A DNA stretch of 64,000 nucleotides from Candidatus Eremiobacteraceae bacterium (GCA_035314825.1 DATFYX010000044.1:62001-126000), one strand, 5' to 3'. Numbered from the stretch's first letter, positions 34,283 to 42,944 are shown. Numbers and translations: made by a program. The notes: generated from the sequence alone by a model not told the origin.

Positions 34283-34669
34283 TTGGCCCGGAAAAAATCT
34301 CCGACGTTGACCGAGGCGGAACTGCGCCTCATGCAGGTCTTGTGGGAGAAACGTTCGGCGACCGTCGGCGAAGTGCTCGCGGGCCTGCCCGACGATACCG
34401 CGCTCGCGTATAGCACGGTGCTCACCACGTTGCGCATCCTGGAGACCAAAGGCTACGTCGCGCACTCGGAGTCGGGTCGCGCGTTCGTCTACCGTCCGCT
34501 GATCGGACGCGACGAGGCCATCCGCAATGCGGCGCAACAGCTGGCCCGCCGTTTCTTCGATAATTCACCGGGACTGCTCGCGCTGCGCCTGCTCGAGGAA
34601 GAGAACATCGACGAGCAAGAGCTGGCGCGTCTCAAACGCCTCATCGAACGCAGCAGGGAGAACTCGTGA
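34283..34669 (+). CDS. BlaI/MecI/CopY-family transcriptional repressor
   Basis: The 128-residue winged-helix protein shows LTEAELRLMQVLWEKRSATV, then AYSTVLTTLRILETKGYV and HSESGRAFVYRPL, as in penicillinase repressors. These dimeric repressors are inactivated by cleavage by a partner M56 metallopeptidase. The start is TTG 34283 with GGGAGG five bases upstream. The stop overlaps the start of the M56 gene. No beta-lactamase gene is nearby, so the signal may be another envelope stress. Confidence 0.92.
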   Translation: MARKKSPTLTEAELRLMQVLWEKRSATVGEVLAGLPDDTALAYSTVLTTLRILETKGYVAHSESGRAFVYRPLIGRDEAIRNAAQQLARRFFDNSPGLLALRLLEEENIDEQELARLKRLIERSRENS

Positions 34670-36747
34670 TGCAGGTCTGGCTGCAACTCGGGGAAGCATT
34701 CGCGCGCGTCAGCGTCGGCGCGATATTGAACGGCTTGTGGGAAGCGCTCGCCGTCGCGCTGCTCGCATGGCTGGTGCTGCGGCTGGCGCCGCGCGCCAAC
34801 GCGTCGCTTCGCTATGGGCTGTGGTGCGTGGCCTTGGCCGCCGTGGTCATCCTTCCGGTCATCGCGCTGCATGCCGGCGCGACGCCGCCGGCCGCATCCG
34901 GCGGCGACTCTGCGGTCGCGGTGCCGCAGCGCTTCGCCCAGATCCTGTTCGCGCTCTGGTACGTGGTCGCGACCGTACTCGTGCTGCGCCTGATCGTCAG
35001 TTACATCCGCCTGCAGCAGCTCAAAGCCGAGGCGCATCCGCTGTCCGTCTTCTATCAGCATCGCGTGCGGCGCTGGCTGGCGGCGACGGGCGGCCGGCGG
35101 ACCTGCAGGTTGTGCGTCTCTGACAAAGTCCCTATGCCGGTGGCTATCGGCCTCTTCGACCCCGTCATCGTACTGCCCGAGCGGCTGCTCGAACAGCTCT
35201 CGGATGACGAGCTCGACCAAGTCGGTCTGCACGAGCTCGCACATCTGCAGCGCTGGGATGACTACACCAACGTCTTCCAGCGCATAGCCGAGGCGCTGCT
35301 CTTCTTCAACCCTGCCGTCCACATCATCGGCCGCCAGTTGACCCTCGAGCGCGAGATCGCGTGCGACGATCGAGTCATCGCGGGTACCGGCAAACCGCTG
35401 ACCTACGCGGCGTGCTTGACGCGCTTGGTCGAGGCCACAGCGTTGACGCGCCAAGCGCTGCCGGCGCTGGCCGCCACGTCGACGCGGCGTCAGCTTGCCA
35501 TACGCATCGAGCGGCTGCTCGAAAAAAAACGCCGGGCCATCCCATTCGCGTCAGGGTTCGCGGCGGTCGCGCTGTGCGCGGCGATCGCGGGTGCGCTCGT
35601 GGTCGCGTCGCGAATGAGCCCGCTCGTCTCGGTGATGCCCGATTCCACGTACCCGGCCGGCCCCGCCGCGCTCGCGCACCACGAGCGAGGGGCAAAGGTC
35701 CTGGCCATCGTCCTCGTCCAGTCGCGGCACACGGCGGCACATGCCGCCGCCACGGCAGCGGTTCGCTCGGCGGCATTCGCCCGCCATGCCGATACCGTAG
35801 TGCACCGCGTCTTCAGTGTTGCGCGTTCCAACGCCGTGGGAGCGCGCAACTTCATCTTCATCCGCCACGAGCCGGCGCCGCCGCTCGCGCATCAAGCCCC
35901 GCCGCGCGAGGCTGCGGCGCCGCCTGCGGTCGTTCCGGCCACAGTCGCTCCGGTTGTCTCCACGAGCGACACGAGCGTGGCGTATGCCGCTCCGCCCGAC
36001 GCCCGCATCGTGGAGTCGAGCGCTGACGCGACGAACGCTGATGTCGCGAACGCCGGCGCGACCGACAACATCCCGCTGCTCGCCGCAAAGCTGCCGACGC
36101 TATCGTCTTCAGCCAAGATCATCGCCATCCAGCGGCTGGGGGCGCACGCCGACAGCATCGAGGCGCGCGCGGCGCTGGTGGATGCGCTGCGCAACGACGC
36201 ATCGCTGGCGGTCAAGATCGTCGCGGTGCAAGCGCTGGCGCAAAGCGTCCACGAGGCCGAACAGCAAGACGCGCTGCTCGATGCCTTGCGCTCGAGCGCG
36301 ACGGCCATCAACGTGAAATTGGCGATCATCGCTGCCCTGACCGGAGCGGTGCACGATGATGCCGTCTCCCGGGGGATCGGCGACGCGTTCGCCTCGCAGC
36401 CCGAGGAGGTGCAGATTGCCGCCGTGCAGGCTCTCTCCGGCGCATCGTACGAGACCGAGGCTCAGACGGCGCTGATCAACGCGCTCGCCAATGCGGCGAC
36501 CGCGCGCGTGAAGATGAACATCATCCACGTGCTGATGGACGACGCCCGGGAACCGGCCGTGCGCAAAGCCCTTCAGGCGACCCTATCGCCGAGCCAACCC
36601 GTCGGCGTGCAGCTCGCGGCGGTCGAAGCGCTGGCGCCTGCCGCCGACGATCCTGAAATCCGCGCCGTGCTCGAGCGGGCGGGCGGAACGATCAGCTGCG
36701 ACATCGTGAAGCTGAGCATCAAGCGAGCGCTGGCCGAACAGCGCTAG
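34669..36747 (+). CDS. BlaR1-like M56 metallopeptidase fused to HEAT-like repeats
   Basis: The 692-residue protein has transmembrane helices near residues 17-38, 48-66, 92-112 and 290-312. The zinc peptidase motif HELAH (188-192) lies on the loop between the last two, with ERLLEQLSDDELDQ before it. Instead of a penicillin-binding sensor, the exported C-terminal half has an Ala/Pro-rich linker (about 325-450) and then about seven tandem 30-residue alpha-helical repeats (about 465-680; RAALVDALRNDASLAVKIVA, for example). The repeats resemble HEAT/ARM solenoids. It most likely senses a protein ligand or envelope damage and cleaves the coupled BlaI-type repressor. GTG 34666 is an alternative start. 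Confidence 0.87.
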   Translation: MQVWLQLGEAFARVSVGAILNGLWEALAVALLAWLVLRLAPRANASLRYGLWCVALAAVVILPVIALHAGATPPAASGGDSAVAVPQRFAQILFALWYVVATVLVLRLIVSYIRLQQLKAEAHPLSVFYQHRVRRWLAATGGRRTCRLCVSDKVPMPVAIGLFDPVIVLPERLLEQLSDDELDQVGLHELAHLQRWDDYTNVFQRIAEALLFFNPAVHIIGRQLTLEREIACDDRVIAGTGKPLTYAACLTRLVEATALTRQALPALAATSTRRQLAIRIERLLEKKRRAIPFASGFAAVALCAAIAGALVVASRMSPLVSVMPDSTYPAGPAALAHHERGAKVLAIVLVQSRHTAAHAAATAAVRSAAFARHADTVVHRVFSVARSNAVGARNFIFIRHEPAPPLAHQAPPREAAAPPAVVPATVAPVVSTSDTSVAYAAPPDARIVESSADATNADVANAGATDNIPLLAAKLPTLSSSAKIIAIQRLGAHADSIEARAALVDALRNDASLAVKIVAVQALAQSVHEAEQQDALLDALRSSATAINVKLAIIAALTGAVHDDAVSRGIGDAFASQPEEVQIAAVQALSGASYETEAQTALINALANAATARVKMNIIHVLMDDAREPAVRKALQATLSPSQPVGVQLAAVEALAPAADDPEIRAVLERAGGTISCDIVKLSIKRALAEQR

Positions 36748-36756
36748 ACGAGCGCG

Positions 36757-37260
36757 CTACTTCGAGGCCTTGGGTTCTATCCGCACGCTCTCCATCTTGT
36801 CGCCGACCTTTATCTTCTTGACGCTCTCGAATCCGTCGGTGACCTGACCGAAGACGGTGTATTGGCCGTCGAGGAACGGCGCCGGCTCGAGGCAGATGTA
36901 GAACTGCGAGCCAGCCGAATTAGGCGACTGCGCGCGCGCCATCGCGACCGTGCCCTGCACGTGCTTGCGCTTGTTGAACTCCTCGCGTAGGTTGTAGCCC
37001 GGGCCGCCGCGGCCCGTCCCTTCCGGACAGCCTCCCTGCACCACGAAACCGGGCTCGACGCGATGAAACGTCAACCCGTCGTAGAACCCGGCGCGCACGA
37101 GCTTGACGAACGCGGCCACGGTCGTCGGCGCGTCGTCCGGATAGAATTCGAAGACGATGTCCCCGTGTTTGGTCGCGATGCGCGCGTGCTGCGTCTTGGC
37201 ATCGCGCGAAAGCGTGGTCGCCTCGTCGGCGGTAGGCGGAACGTGAGCTGGCACTGGCAA
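36757..37260 (-). CDS. Cyclophilin-type peptidyl-prolyl cis-trans isomerase
   Basis: The 167-residue protein carries the cyclophilin active-site blocks FHRVEPGFVVQGGCP, MARAQSPNSAGSQFYICL and FLDGQYTVFGQV. No signal peptide is evident, so a cytosolic folding role is likely. It probably starts at GTG 37260 or TTG 37266, with GGAGG upstream of both. It converges on the M56 gene (nine bases between the stops) and is divergent from an ABC exporter. Confidence 0.93.
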   Translation of the reverse strand: MPVPAHVPPTADEATTLSRDAKTQHARIATKHGDIVFEFYPDDAPTTVAAFVKLVRAGFYDGLTFHRVEPGFVVQGGCPEGTGRGGPGYNLREEFNKRKHVQGTVAMARAQSPNSAGSQFYICLEPAPFLDGQYTVFGQVTDGFESVKKIKVGDKMESVRIEPKASK

Positions 37261-37308
37261 GTCGCCTCCTTAGGGGAATCGGCGGGTGAGCCGCCGGAGA
37301 TGAGCTTC

Positions 37309-39135
37309 ATGCTCGGCGGGTCCACCCCTTTCCATATGATGTACGCGATGGGCACCTCAGGCGACGGCAACAAGCCGCCGGCCAAGGTGGACCTGCGCCG
37401 CATCCTGCGCTACTTCGCGCCGTATTGGCGCAAAGAAACGCTCGTGCTCGTATGCATCACGATCGCGACGAGCCTGGGCCAGCTCCCGCCGCTGTTCACC
37501 AAATGGATCATCGACGTCTCGATCGCCAAACACGACCTGCACAGCCTCTGGGTCAACGTGGGCGGCATGATCGGCGTCTCGCTGGCCGCCGCGGCGATCG
37601 GCGTCTGGCAAGGCTACCTCAACGCCTCGGTCGGCGAGGGCATCATGCGCGACATGCGCGACGCGCTCGTGCAGCACTTGCACCGCATGCCGCTCTCGTT
37701 CTTCACGTCCACCAAGACCGGCGAGATCATGAACCGCGTCTCGAGCGACGTCGACGCGATCGACAATGTCGTGACCGGCACGCTGGTCACCATCGTCACG
37801 AACGTCCTCATGATCGTGACCACCCTGATCGCGATCTTCCTGCTCGACTGGCGCCTGGCGCTGCTCTCACTCGTCGTCGTGCCGCTCATGGTGATCCCGC
37901 TCGGCCCGGTCGGGCGCACGATGTATGCGGTGCGCAAGCAGACGCGCGAGCAGCGCGACCGCATCGAGAGCCTGATCCAGGAGACGCTGTCGCTCTCGGG
38001 CATCACGCTGGTCAAGTCGTTCGTGCGCGAACGCCAAGAGGCCGCGCGGTTCCATGACGCCGGCACCGAGCTGATGGAGATGGAGATCCGGCTCGCGCTG
38101 GTCGGGCGCTGGTTCATCGCGCTCGTCGGCGCGCTGGTCGTCATCGGACCGGCGTTGATCTGGCTGGGAGGCGGCTGGCTGGCGATCGAGCGCGGCCTGC
38201 AGGTCGGCACGATCGTCGCGTTCGTCGCATATCTCGCGCGCCTGTACGGGCCGGCGGCGGCGCTGGTCTCCGTGCAAGTGCAGATCGTCAGCGCGCTGGC
38301 GGTCTTCGAGCGCATCTTCAACTATCTGGACATGACGCCCGAGGCGCCCCAGCGGCCCGATGCGATCACCCTCACCGACGTGCGCGGCGAAGTCGGCTTC
38401 GAGCACGTGCGTTTCCGCTACGTCGAGGATCGCTGGGCGCTCGACGACGTGTCGTTCCATGCGGCGACGGGCCGACTCGTCGCCTTCGTCGGTCCGAGCG
38501 GCGCGGGCAAGACCACGATCATGAATCTCGTGCCGCGCTTCTACGACCCGCAGGAAGGGCGTGTGACGTTGGACGGCCGCGACGTGCGCGACCTGACGCT
38601 CGAATCGCTGCGCTCGTCGATCGGCATCGTCGCACAGGAGACGTATCTGTTCCACACCACGATCGGCGAGAATCTGCGCTACGGCAATCCGCATGCGGGC
38701 GAAGCCGAGCTGATCGCGGCGTGCAAGGCGGCGAATATCTACGACTTCATCGCCGGTTTGCCGGACGGCTTCGACACCGTCGTCGGCGAGCGCGGCCTCA
38801 AGCTGTCGGGCGGGGAACGCCAGCGGGTGGCGATCGCGCGCGTGCTGCTCAAGGATCCGCGCGTCCTGATCTTGGACGAGGCGACCAGCTCGCTCGATTC
38901 GACCTCGGAACAGCTCATCCAAGCCGCGCTCGAACCGCTGATGCGAGGCCGTACGAGCTTGGTCATCGCGCACCGGCTGTCGACGATCGCGCGCGCGGAC
39001 GTGATCCACGTCGTCGATGCCGGGCGCATCGTCGAGTCGGGCACGCATCGCGAGCTGCTCGCGCGCAGCGGCCTGTACGCGCAGCTGTATGAGGCGCAGT
39101 TCAAGCGGACCGCCCAGGAGCAGGCGCTCGCATGA
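37309..39135 (+). CDS. ABC exporter, fused permease-ATPase half-transporter (MsbA/LmrA-like)
   Basis: The 608-residue protein has six transmembrane helices in an ABC type 1 exporter domain (about 35-315). The ATPase domain has Walker A GPSGAGKTT (about 400), Q-loop VAQETYLF, signature LSGGERQR and Walker B VLILDEATSSLDS. It dimerises and exports lipids, drugs or peptides; the substrate is not evident. ATG 37309 has GGAG nine bases upstream. ATG 37300 abuts that site, and the long upstream frame over the cyclophilin gene is not real. The next gene overlaps by four bases. Confidence 0.93.
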   Translation: MLGGSTPFHMMYAMGTSGDGNKPPAKVDLRRILRYFAPYWRKETLVLVCITIATSLGQLPPLFTKWIIDVSIAKHDLHSLWVNVGGMIGVSLAAAAIGVWQGYLNASVGEGIMRDMRDALVQHLHRMPLSFFTSTKTGEIMNRVSSDVDAIDNVVTGTLVTIVTNVLMIVTTLIAIFLLDWRLALLSLVVVPLMVIPLGPVGRTMYAVRKQTREQRDRIESLIQETLSLSGITLVKSFVRERQEAARFHDAGTELMEMEIRLALVGRWFIALVGALVVIGPALIWLGGGWLAIERGLQVGTIVAFVAYLARLYGPAAALVSVQVQIVSALAVFERIFNYLDMTPEAPQRPDAITLTDVRGEVGFEHVRFRYVEDRWALDDVSFHAATGRLVAFVGPSGAGKTTIMNLVPRFYDPQEGRVTLDGRDVRDLTLESLRSSIGIVAQETYLFHTTIGENLRYGNPHAGEAELIAACKAANIYDFIAGLPDGFDTVVGERGLKLSGGERQRVAIARVLLKDPRVLILDEATSSLDSTSEQLIQAALEPLMRGRTSLVIAHRLSTIARADVIHVVDAGRIVESGTHRELLARSGLYAQLYEAQFKRTAQEQALA

Positions 39136-39662
39136 GCGTGGTCGCTGCACCGACCGCCCCACCGGGCCTGATCGCCGCGCTGACGATCGGCCTTCTGGTC
39201 CTTGTCGTCGCGGTGCGCGTCGTCCGCATGACGGCCGAACAACGCTACAGCCCCACGGGCATGTGGACCGTCACCGTGCTGTTCGCGGCGGTCACCGCAT
39301 GGTTCGCCGTCTTCGAGCACCTCACGAGCGCCGCCGACATCGCGATCATGCTCGCCGCATTCGCCGCCGGCATGGCGCTTGGCTGGTATCAAGGCACGCA
39401 CACCCGCGTGCGGGTCGACCGCGCCGCACGGGCGATGTTCGTCAAGGTCTCGCCGATCGGCGCGATCATCTTCGTCGCGGTGCTGGCATTGCGCTTCGGG
39501 ATGCGCTTCTTCAGCGGCGGCTTCAGCGTCGATCCCTCCGGCATGCCAGCGGCGGCTCCCGGATCGGTCGGCTTGATCAGCGTCGCCTTGCTCGCGTTGG
39601 CCGTCGGCATGAACGCGGGCGTGCGGGCGTACCTGCAGCGAATCTACTCGCAGACGCCCTGA
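39132..39662 (+). CDS. CcdC-like (DUF1453) membrane protein of unknown function
   Basis: The 176-residue protein has four to five hydrophobic segments (LIAALTIGLLVLVVAVRVV; VTVLFAAVTAWFAVF; IAIMLAAFAAGMALGWYQGT; IGAIIFVAVLALRFGMRFF). The GWYQGTHTRVRVD and SPIGAIIFV motifs resemble CcdC/DUF1453 proteins. The function is not established. The ATG overlaps the exporter TGA, and an MFS pump gene follows five bases after its stop, so it lies in a three-gene export operon. Confidence 0.7.
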   Translation: MSVVAAPTAPPGLIAALTIGLLVLVVAVRVVRMTAEQRYSPTGMWTVTVLFAAVTAWFAVFEHLTSAADIAIMLAAFAAGMALGWYQGTHTRVRVDRAARAMFVKVSPIGAIIFVAVLALRFGMRFFSGGFSVDPSGMPAAAPGSVGLISVALLALAVGMNAGVRAYLQRIYSQTP

Positions 39663-39667
39663 CGCGC

Positions 39668-41209
39668 ATGGCTGACGCAGCCGTCGTCTATCCGCGCACG
39701 ACGCGCATCCTCGTCCTCATCGCCACCATCCTCGGCTCGAGCATGGTCTTCATCGACGGGACGGTCGTCAACATCGCCCTGCCGGTCATACAGACCGCCC
39801 TGCATGCGAACGCCATCGACATGCAGTGGGTCGTGAACGCCTACACGCTGTTCCTGGCAGCGCTGATGCTCGTCGGCGGCTCGCTCGGCGATCATTTCGG
39901 ACGCCGGCGCGTGTTCATCGTCGGCACGGTGATCTTCGCCGCCGCTTCGGCGTGGTGCGGGTTCGCCCCCGACGTCCATCATCTGATCATCGCGCGCGGC
40001 TTGCAGGGCATCGGCAGCGCGCTGCTCACGCCGGGAAGCCTGGCTATCATCAGCACGACGTTCGACGCCAAGACGCGCGGGCGCGCGATCGGCACGTGGT
40101 CGTCGTTCACCGCGCTGATGGCGACGATCGGACCGGCGCTCGGCGGAGCGATCGTGCAATACGCATCGTGGCGCTGGATCTTCTTCCTCAACATCCCGCT
40201 CGCGATCGCGGTCGTGGCGATCTCGGCGATCGGCGTGCCGGAAAGCCACGATAACGAGCGCGTCCATCATCTGGACTGGACGGGCTCGGCCCTGGCGACC
40301 ATCGGCCTCGCCGGCCTCACCTACGGGCTGATCACCGCAGGCGGAGTAGGCTTCGGCGATCCGCAGGTGATCGTGTCGCTGATCCTTGGCGCGCTGGCGC
40401 TCGCCGCCTTTCTCGCCGTCGAAGCGCGCTCACCCGCCCCGATGATGCCGCTCAAGCTGTTCGCATCGCCGACGTTCTCCGGCGCGAACCTGCTCACGTT
40501 TTTGCTCTACGCAGCGTTGGCCGGCATACTCTTCTTCGTCCCCTTCGACCTCATCCAGGTGCAGCACTATCCGCCGACCGTGGCCGGGCTTTCGATGATA
40601 CCGTTCGTCGTGCTCATGGTCGCGCTATCGCCATGGGCCGGCGGCTTGGTAGCGCGCTATGGTTCGAAACTGCCGCTGGTGATCGGCCCGGCGATCGCCA
40701 CAGCCGGCTTCGCTTTGTTCGCGCTGCCCGGCATCGGCGGCAGCTATTGGACGACGTTCTTTCCGGCGTTCGTCGTTCTCGGACTCGGGATGGTCGTCAC
40801 CGTCGCGCCGCTGACGACCACGGTGCTCGAATCGGTCGACCAAAGCGACGCCGGTCTCGCGTCTGCGATCAACAACGCCGTCTCGCGAGCGGCGGGCCTG
40901 TTCGCGGTCGCCGTGATGAGCTTAGTCGTCTTGTCGGTATTCAGCATGAAGCTCGACACGTCGCTCAACGCGTTGGCGATGCCGCCGCAACTGCGGGCCC
41001 ACGTCGACGCGCACATGGCGGCGCAACGCACCAAGCTGGCCCAAGCGACTGCGCCCGCCGACGTCCCGGCGGATATACGCGACGAAGTGCAAGGCGCTGT
41101 AGCGCGCTCGTACGTCAGCGCGTTCCGGGTCGCGATGCTCCTCGGCGCGCTGCTCGCGTTGGCGAGCGCGATCGTGGCCGCGCTTTTCATCCCAGCAAGG
41201 CCGAACTAG
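39668..41209 (+). CDS. MFS drug:H+ antiporter, DHA2 family (EmrB/QacA-like, 14 TMS)
   Basis: The 513-residue protein has about 14 transmembrane helices. DHA2 signatures are present: MVFIDGTVVNIALPVIQTAL in helix 1, WVVNAYTLFLAALMLVGGSL, GDHFGRRRVF (motif A), and the motif-C-like GPALGGAIVQYASWRWIFFL. The C-terminal 60 residues contain a polar loop before the last helix. ATG 39668 is chosen because it precedes the first helix; a long apparent upstream extension runs over the neighbouring gene in another frame. Likely role: proton-driven efflux of toxic compounds, expressed with the ABC exporter upstream. Confidence 0.92.
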   Translation: MADAAVVYPRTTRILVLIATILGSSMVFIDGTVVNIALPVIQTALHANAIDMQWVVNAYTLFLAALMLVGGSLGDHFGRRRVFIVGTVIFAAASAWCGFAPDVHHLIIARGLQGIGSALLTPGSLAIISTTFDAKTRGRAIGTWSSFTALMATIGPALGGAIVQYASWRWIFFLNIPLAIAVVAISAIGVPESHDNERVHHLDWTGSALATIGLAGLTYGLITAGGVGFGDPQVIVSLILGALALAAFLAVEARSPAPMMPLKLFASPTFSGANLLTFLLYAALAGILFFVPFDLIQVQHYPPTVAGLSMIPFVVLMVALSPWAGGLVARYGSKLPLVIGPAIATAGFALFALPGIGGSYWTTFFPAFVVLGLGMVVTVAPLTTTVLESVDQSDAGLASAINNAVSRAAGLFAVAVMSLVVLSVFSMKLDTSLNALAMPPQLRAHVDAHMAAQRTKLAQATAPADVPADIRDEVQGAVARSYVSAFRVAMLLGALLALASAIVAALFIPARPN

Positions 41210-41211
41210 CC

Positions 41212-41577
41212 CTAGGTCGCCTCGTCGGTCGGCTGCAGCATCCCGAACGGGTTGCCGTCCGTGTCGATGACGTAAGCAAGCCAGCCGATGCCGGGTACCA
41301 TGTACTTGGCCCGCATGATCGTTCCGCCGGCCGCCTCGACCTTCGCGAGATAGCCATCGAGATCATCGACGGCGATCGTGTTGACCGTCGCGACGTTGGG
41401 TTGCATCCGAGGCACGATGCCGCCGTTGATGCCGGTATCGCCCTCGCCCGTGTCGACCAGCCAGTAGTCCAAAGGGCCATCCCACTTGGTTATCTTCCAA
41501 CCGAACACGCCCGAATAGAACTTGGCGGCGCGAGCTGGCTCGTCGGCATTGATCTCGAAATGCACTGGTCTGGGCAT
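41212..41577 (-). CDS. VOC-family (glyoxalase/bleomycin-resistance-like) protein
   Basis: The 121-residue protein has the beta-alpha-beta-beta-beta module repeated twice: PRPVHFEINADEPARAAKFY then FGWKITKW, and ATVNTIAVDDLDGYLAKVEA then IGWLAYVIDTDGNPFGM. This matches the VOC proteins related to the CFP-30B/PhnB-like group. Metal ligands could be His5 and the late Glu/Asp positions, but no enzyme activity can be assigned. Its 3' end meets the MFS gene with two bases between stops. Confidence 0.85.
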   Translation of the reverse strand: MPRPVHFEINADEPARAAKFYSGVFGWKITKWDGPLDYWLVDTGEGDTGINGGIVPRMQPNVATVNTIAVDDLDGYLAKVEAAGGTIMRAKYMVPGIGWLAYVIDTDGNPFGMLQPTDEAT

Positions 41578-41810
41578 ATTAAGGCGTCCTTTCGGCTGTC
41601 ATTTGCCGCATCGCGCAGGAGGGCGCGTCTCGTTCTTCGGCCCATCCGTGCCGCCCTGCGCCCCAGGGCCTTGAATGCGGGGCCCTATTTTGCTAAGATA
41701 AGCGTGGTTTTGGAAAGTCTAGGGGCTCTGCCAGGGCGTCGAATCAGGATAACTCCTCTTCGCGATCGTCAGAAACCGGACACCGAAACGTTCAACTACT
41801 GACGTGTGTG

Positions 41811-41827
41811 TTGTCAGAGTCTGACAA
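41811..41827. promoter_or_regulatory. Perfect short dyad upstream of the zinc-ribbon gene
   Basis: TTGTCAG-AGT-CTGACAA is a perfect 7+3+7 inverted repeat, 26 bases before GTG 41853. It could be an operator or a 5'-UTR hairpin next to the AAGGGGAG stretch at 41833-41840. Confidence 0.4.
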
Positions 41828-41852
41828 TGCACCAAGGGGAGTTTCAACTCTA

Positions 41853-42182
41853 GTGTATACCGATCAACTCATCACCTGCGTCGACTGCGGGAATCAATTC
41901 ACGTTCACCGCTGGCGAACAGGAGTTCTACGAACAAAAGGGGTTCCAGAACAAACCCAGCCGTTGCCCCGATTGCCGGCAGGCCCGCAAGGCCAGCCGCA
42001 TGGGCGGCGGTGGCGGTGGCGGCGGCGGAAGCCGTGGCTACGGCGGCGGCGGCGGCCAGCGCGAGATGTTCAAAGCGACATGCTCGAGCTGCGGCGGAGT
42101 CGCAGAGGTTCCGTTCCAGCCCCGCGGCGACAAGCCGGTGTACTGCCGCGACTGCTTCCAAAAGCAGCGCTCGGCGTACTAA
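41853..42182 (+). CDS. Zinc-ribbon protein with Gly-rich linker (two CxxC pairs per module)
   Basis: The 109-residue protein has a first zinc module with Cys9/Cys12 and Cys38/Cys41 (ITCVDCGNQFTFTAGEQEFY then SRCPDCR). A linker of runs of glycine with SRGYGG follows (51-68), then a second module with Cys77/Cys80 and Cys98/Cys101 (TCSSCGGVAEVPF and VYCRDC). Both modules occur in small bacterial zinc-ribbon proteins often placed near cold-shock or RNA-related genes; the RG/Gly-rich linker suggests RNA binding. The start is taken at GTG 41853, where the conserved YTDQLITCVDCG begins. A strong terminator and two palindrome copies follow. Confidence 0.75.
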   Translation: MYTDQLITCVDCGNQFTFTAGEQEFYEQKGFQNKPSRCPDCRQARKASRMGGGGGGGGGSRGYGGGGGQREMFKATCSSCGGVAEVPFQPRGDKPVYCRDCFQKQRSAY

Positions 42183-42188
42183 CGGCGA

Positions 42189-42236
42189 CGGTCGAATAAA
42201 TTCGACCGCGACGGTCGAGTAAACTCGACCGCTACA
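42189..42236 (-). repeat. Dispersed palindrome, tandem copies 3 and 4
   Basis: The first unit is CGGTCGAATAAATTCGACCG (42189-42208) and the second CGGTCGAGTAAACTCGACCG (42212-42231), followed by CTACA. The second unit differs at one base in each arm (A to G, T to C), and the two changes keep pairing intact. This indicates selection for, or copying of, the hairpin. It lies between the zinc-ribbon stop and its terminator. Confidence 0.85.
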
Positions 42237-42241
42237 TAAGA

Positions 42242-42275
42242 AGAGGTCCGGCGTCACGCCGGGCCTCTTTCTTTG
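42242..42275 (+). terminator. Rho-independent terminator after the zinc-ribbon gene
   Basis: AGAGGTCCGGC pairs with GCCGGGCCTCT (one T-G pair) around GTCAC, then TTTCTTTG. It ends the rightward zinc-ribbon transcript and may also help end the converging leftward gene at 42301. Confidence 0.8.
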
Positions 42276-42300
42276 TCGGACCGTCCGCTAGCGCGAGCGG

Positions 42301-42813
42301 CTACAGCCAGATCGGCTTCTTGCCGGACGTGTTTCCGCAGTAGTACATGTGGACGTCGTGCTTCACGTACCACGCATGGATGTCGTAGTGCGGCACTTCA
42401 TAGCCCGGATGGCCGTGCGGCTCGAACCAGATGTCGACGTGATCGATCTGATGGCCGGCCAACGGCACCAGGACCTCATTCCAACTCATCCCTTGCTCGA
42501 AGGCCGACTGCGGGATCATCACCTCGGTGAAGATGGGTTGGCCCTGGTACCAGCCATAGATCGGGCCGAACGGGAACTTGCCTGGGGCGGCGTAATGGAA
42601 GCCCATCGTAGGAATGCACCCGGACTTGGGTTCGACGTCCGCCGGCAATCCGGACGGCTGAGGACTGCCGGGTGTCATGATCATCTTGTAGACCGCTGGG
42701 GTCATGCCCGGCGGCAAGGGCGGCGTGGTCGCTGCCGTATCCGCTGCCGCAACCGAGGCAAAAAGCGCGACTGCGGCGCACCCGACGAAGATCCTTGAAA
42801 AAAACAAACGCAT
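42301..42813 (-). CDS. Secreted protein of unknown function, His/aromatic-rich (TTHB210/DUF5602-like)
   Basis: The 170-residue protein starts at ATG 42813 with GGGAGAG upstream and has a signal peptide (about 1-22). The mature part includes CIPTMGFHYA, GPIYGWYQGQPIFTEVMIPQ, PLAGHQIDHVDIWFEPHGHP and VPHYDIHAWYVKHDVHMYYC. The many histidines suggest metal or heme binding. It recalls the TTHB210/DUF5602 secreted domain, a match from memory only. It is the last gene before the bcr operon terminator on the same strand and likely a separate transcript. Confidence 0.6.
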   Translation of the reverse strand: MRLFFSRIFVGCAAVALFASVAAADTAATTPPLPPGMTPAVYKMIMTPGSPQPSGLPADVEPKSGCIPTMGFHYAAPGKFPFGPIYGWYQGQPIFTEVMIPQSAFEQGMSWNEVLVPLAGHQIDHVDIWFEPHGHPGYEVPHYDIHAWYVKHDVHMYYCGNTSGKKPIWL

Positions 42814-42848
42814 ATTCTCTCCCGATATCATAGCGTGGCGTCTGACGT

Positions 42849-42880
42849 AAAAAAAAAGAGCCGGCCACAGACAAGGCCGG
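42849..42880 (-). terminator. Rho-independent terminator of the benzoyl-CoA operon
   Basis: On the minus strand CCGGCC (42880-42875) pairs with GGCCGG (42866-42861) around an eight-base loop. CTC and nine T residues (42857-42849) follow. It lies 65 bases past the bcrD stop. Confidence 0.85.
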
Positions 42881-42944
42881 TCCGAAACGACCGTGAGAAT
42901 ATGCTTCGTCTCCGGGCGCTAGAGTCCCGTGTCAAGGGCGGCTC

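Noticed and set aside
34283-36747. Beta-lactam resistance operon
   Set aside because: The M56 protein lacks a penicillin-binding domain, and no beta-lactamase is nearby; BlaI/M56 pairs control many other responses.
39017-39667. N-terminal extension of the MFS pump across the preceding gene
   Set aside because: The extension is Arg/His-rich and overlaps a real membrane-protein gene in another frame; the pump's first helix starts right after ATG 39668.
41690-41760. tRNA-like T-loop around GCGTCGAATCAGG
   Set aside because: No acceptor, D or anticodon stems can be drawn around it.
42301-42813. Membership of the secreted His-rich protein in the bcr operon
   Set aside because: A strong terminator (42849-42880) separates it from bcrD, and it has its own Shine-Dalgarno and signal peptide.
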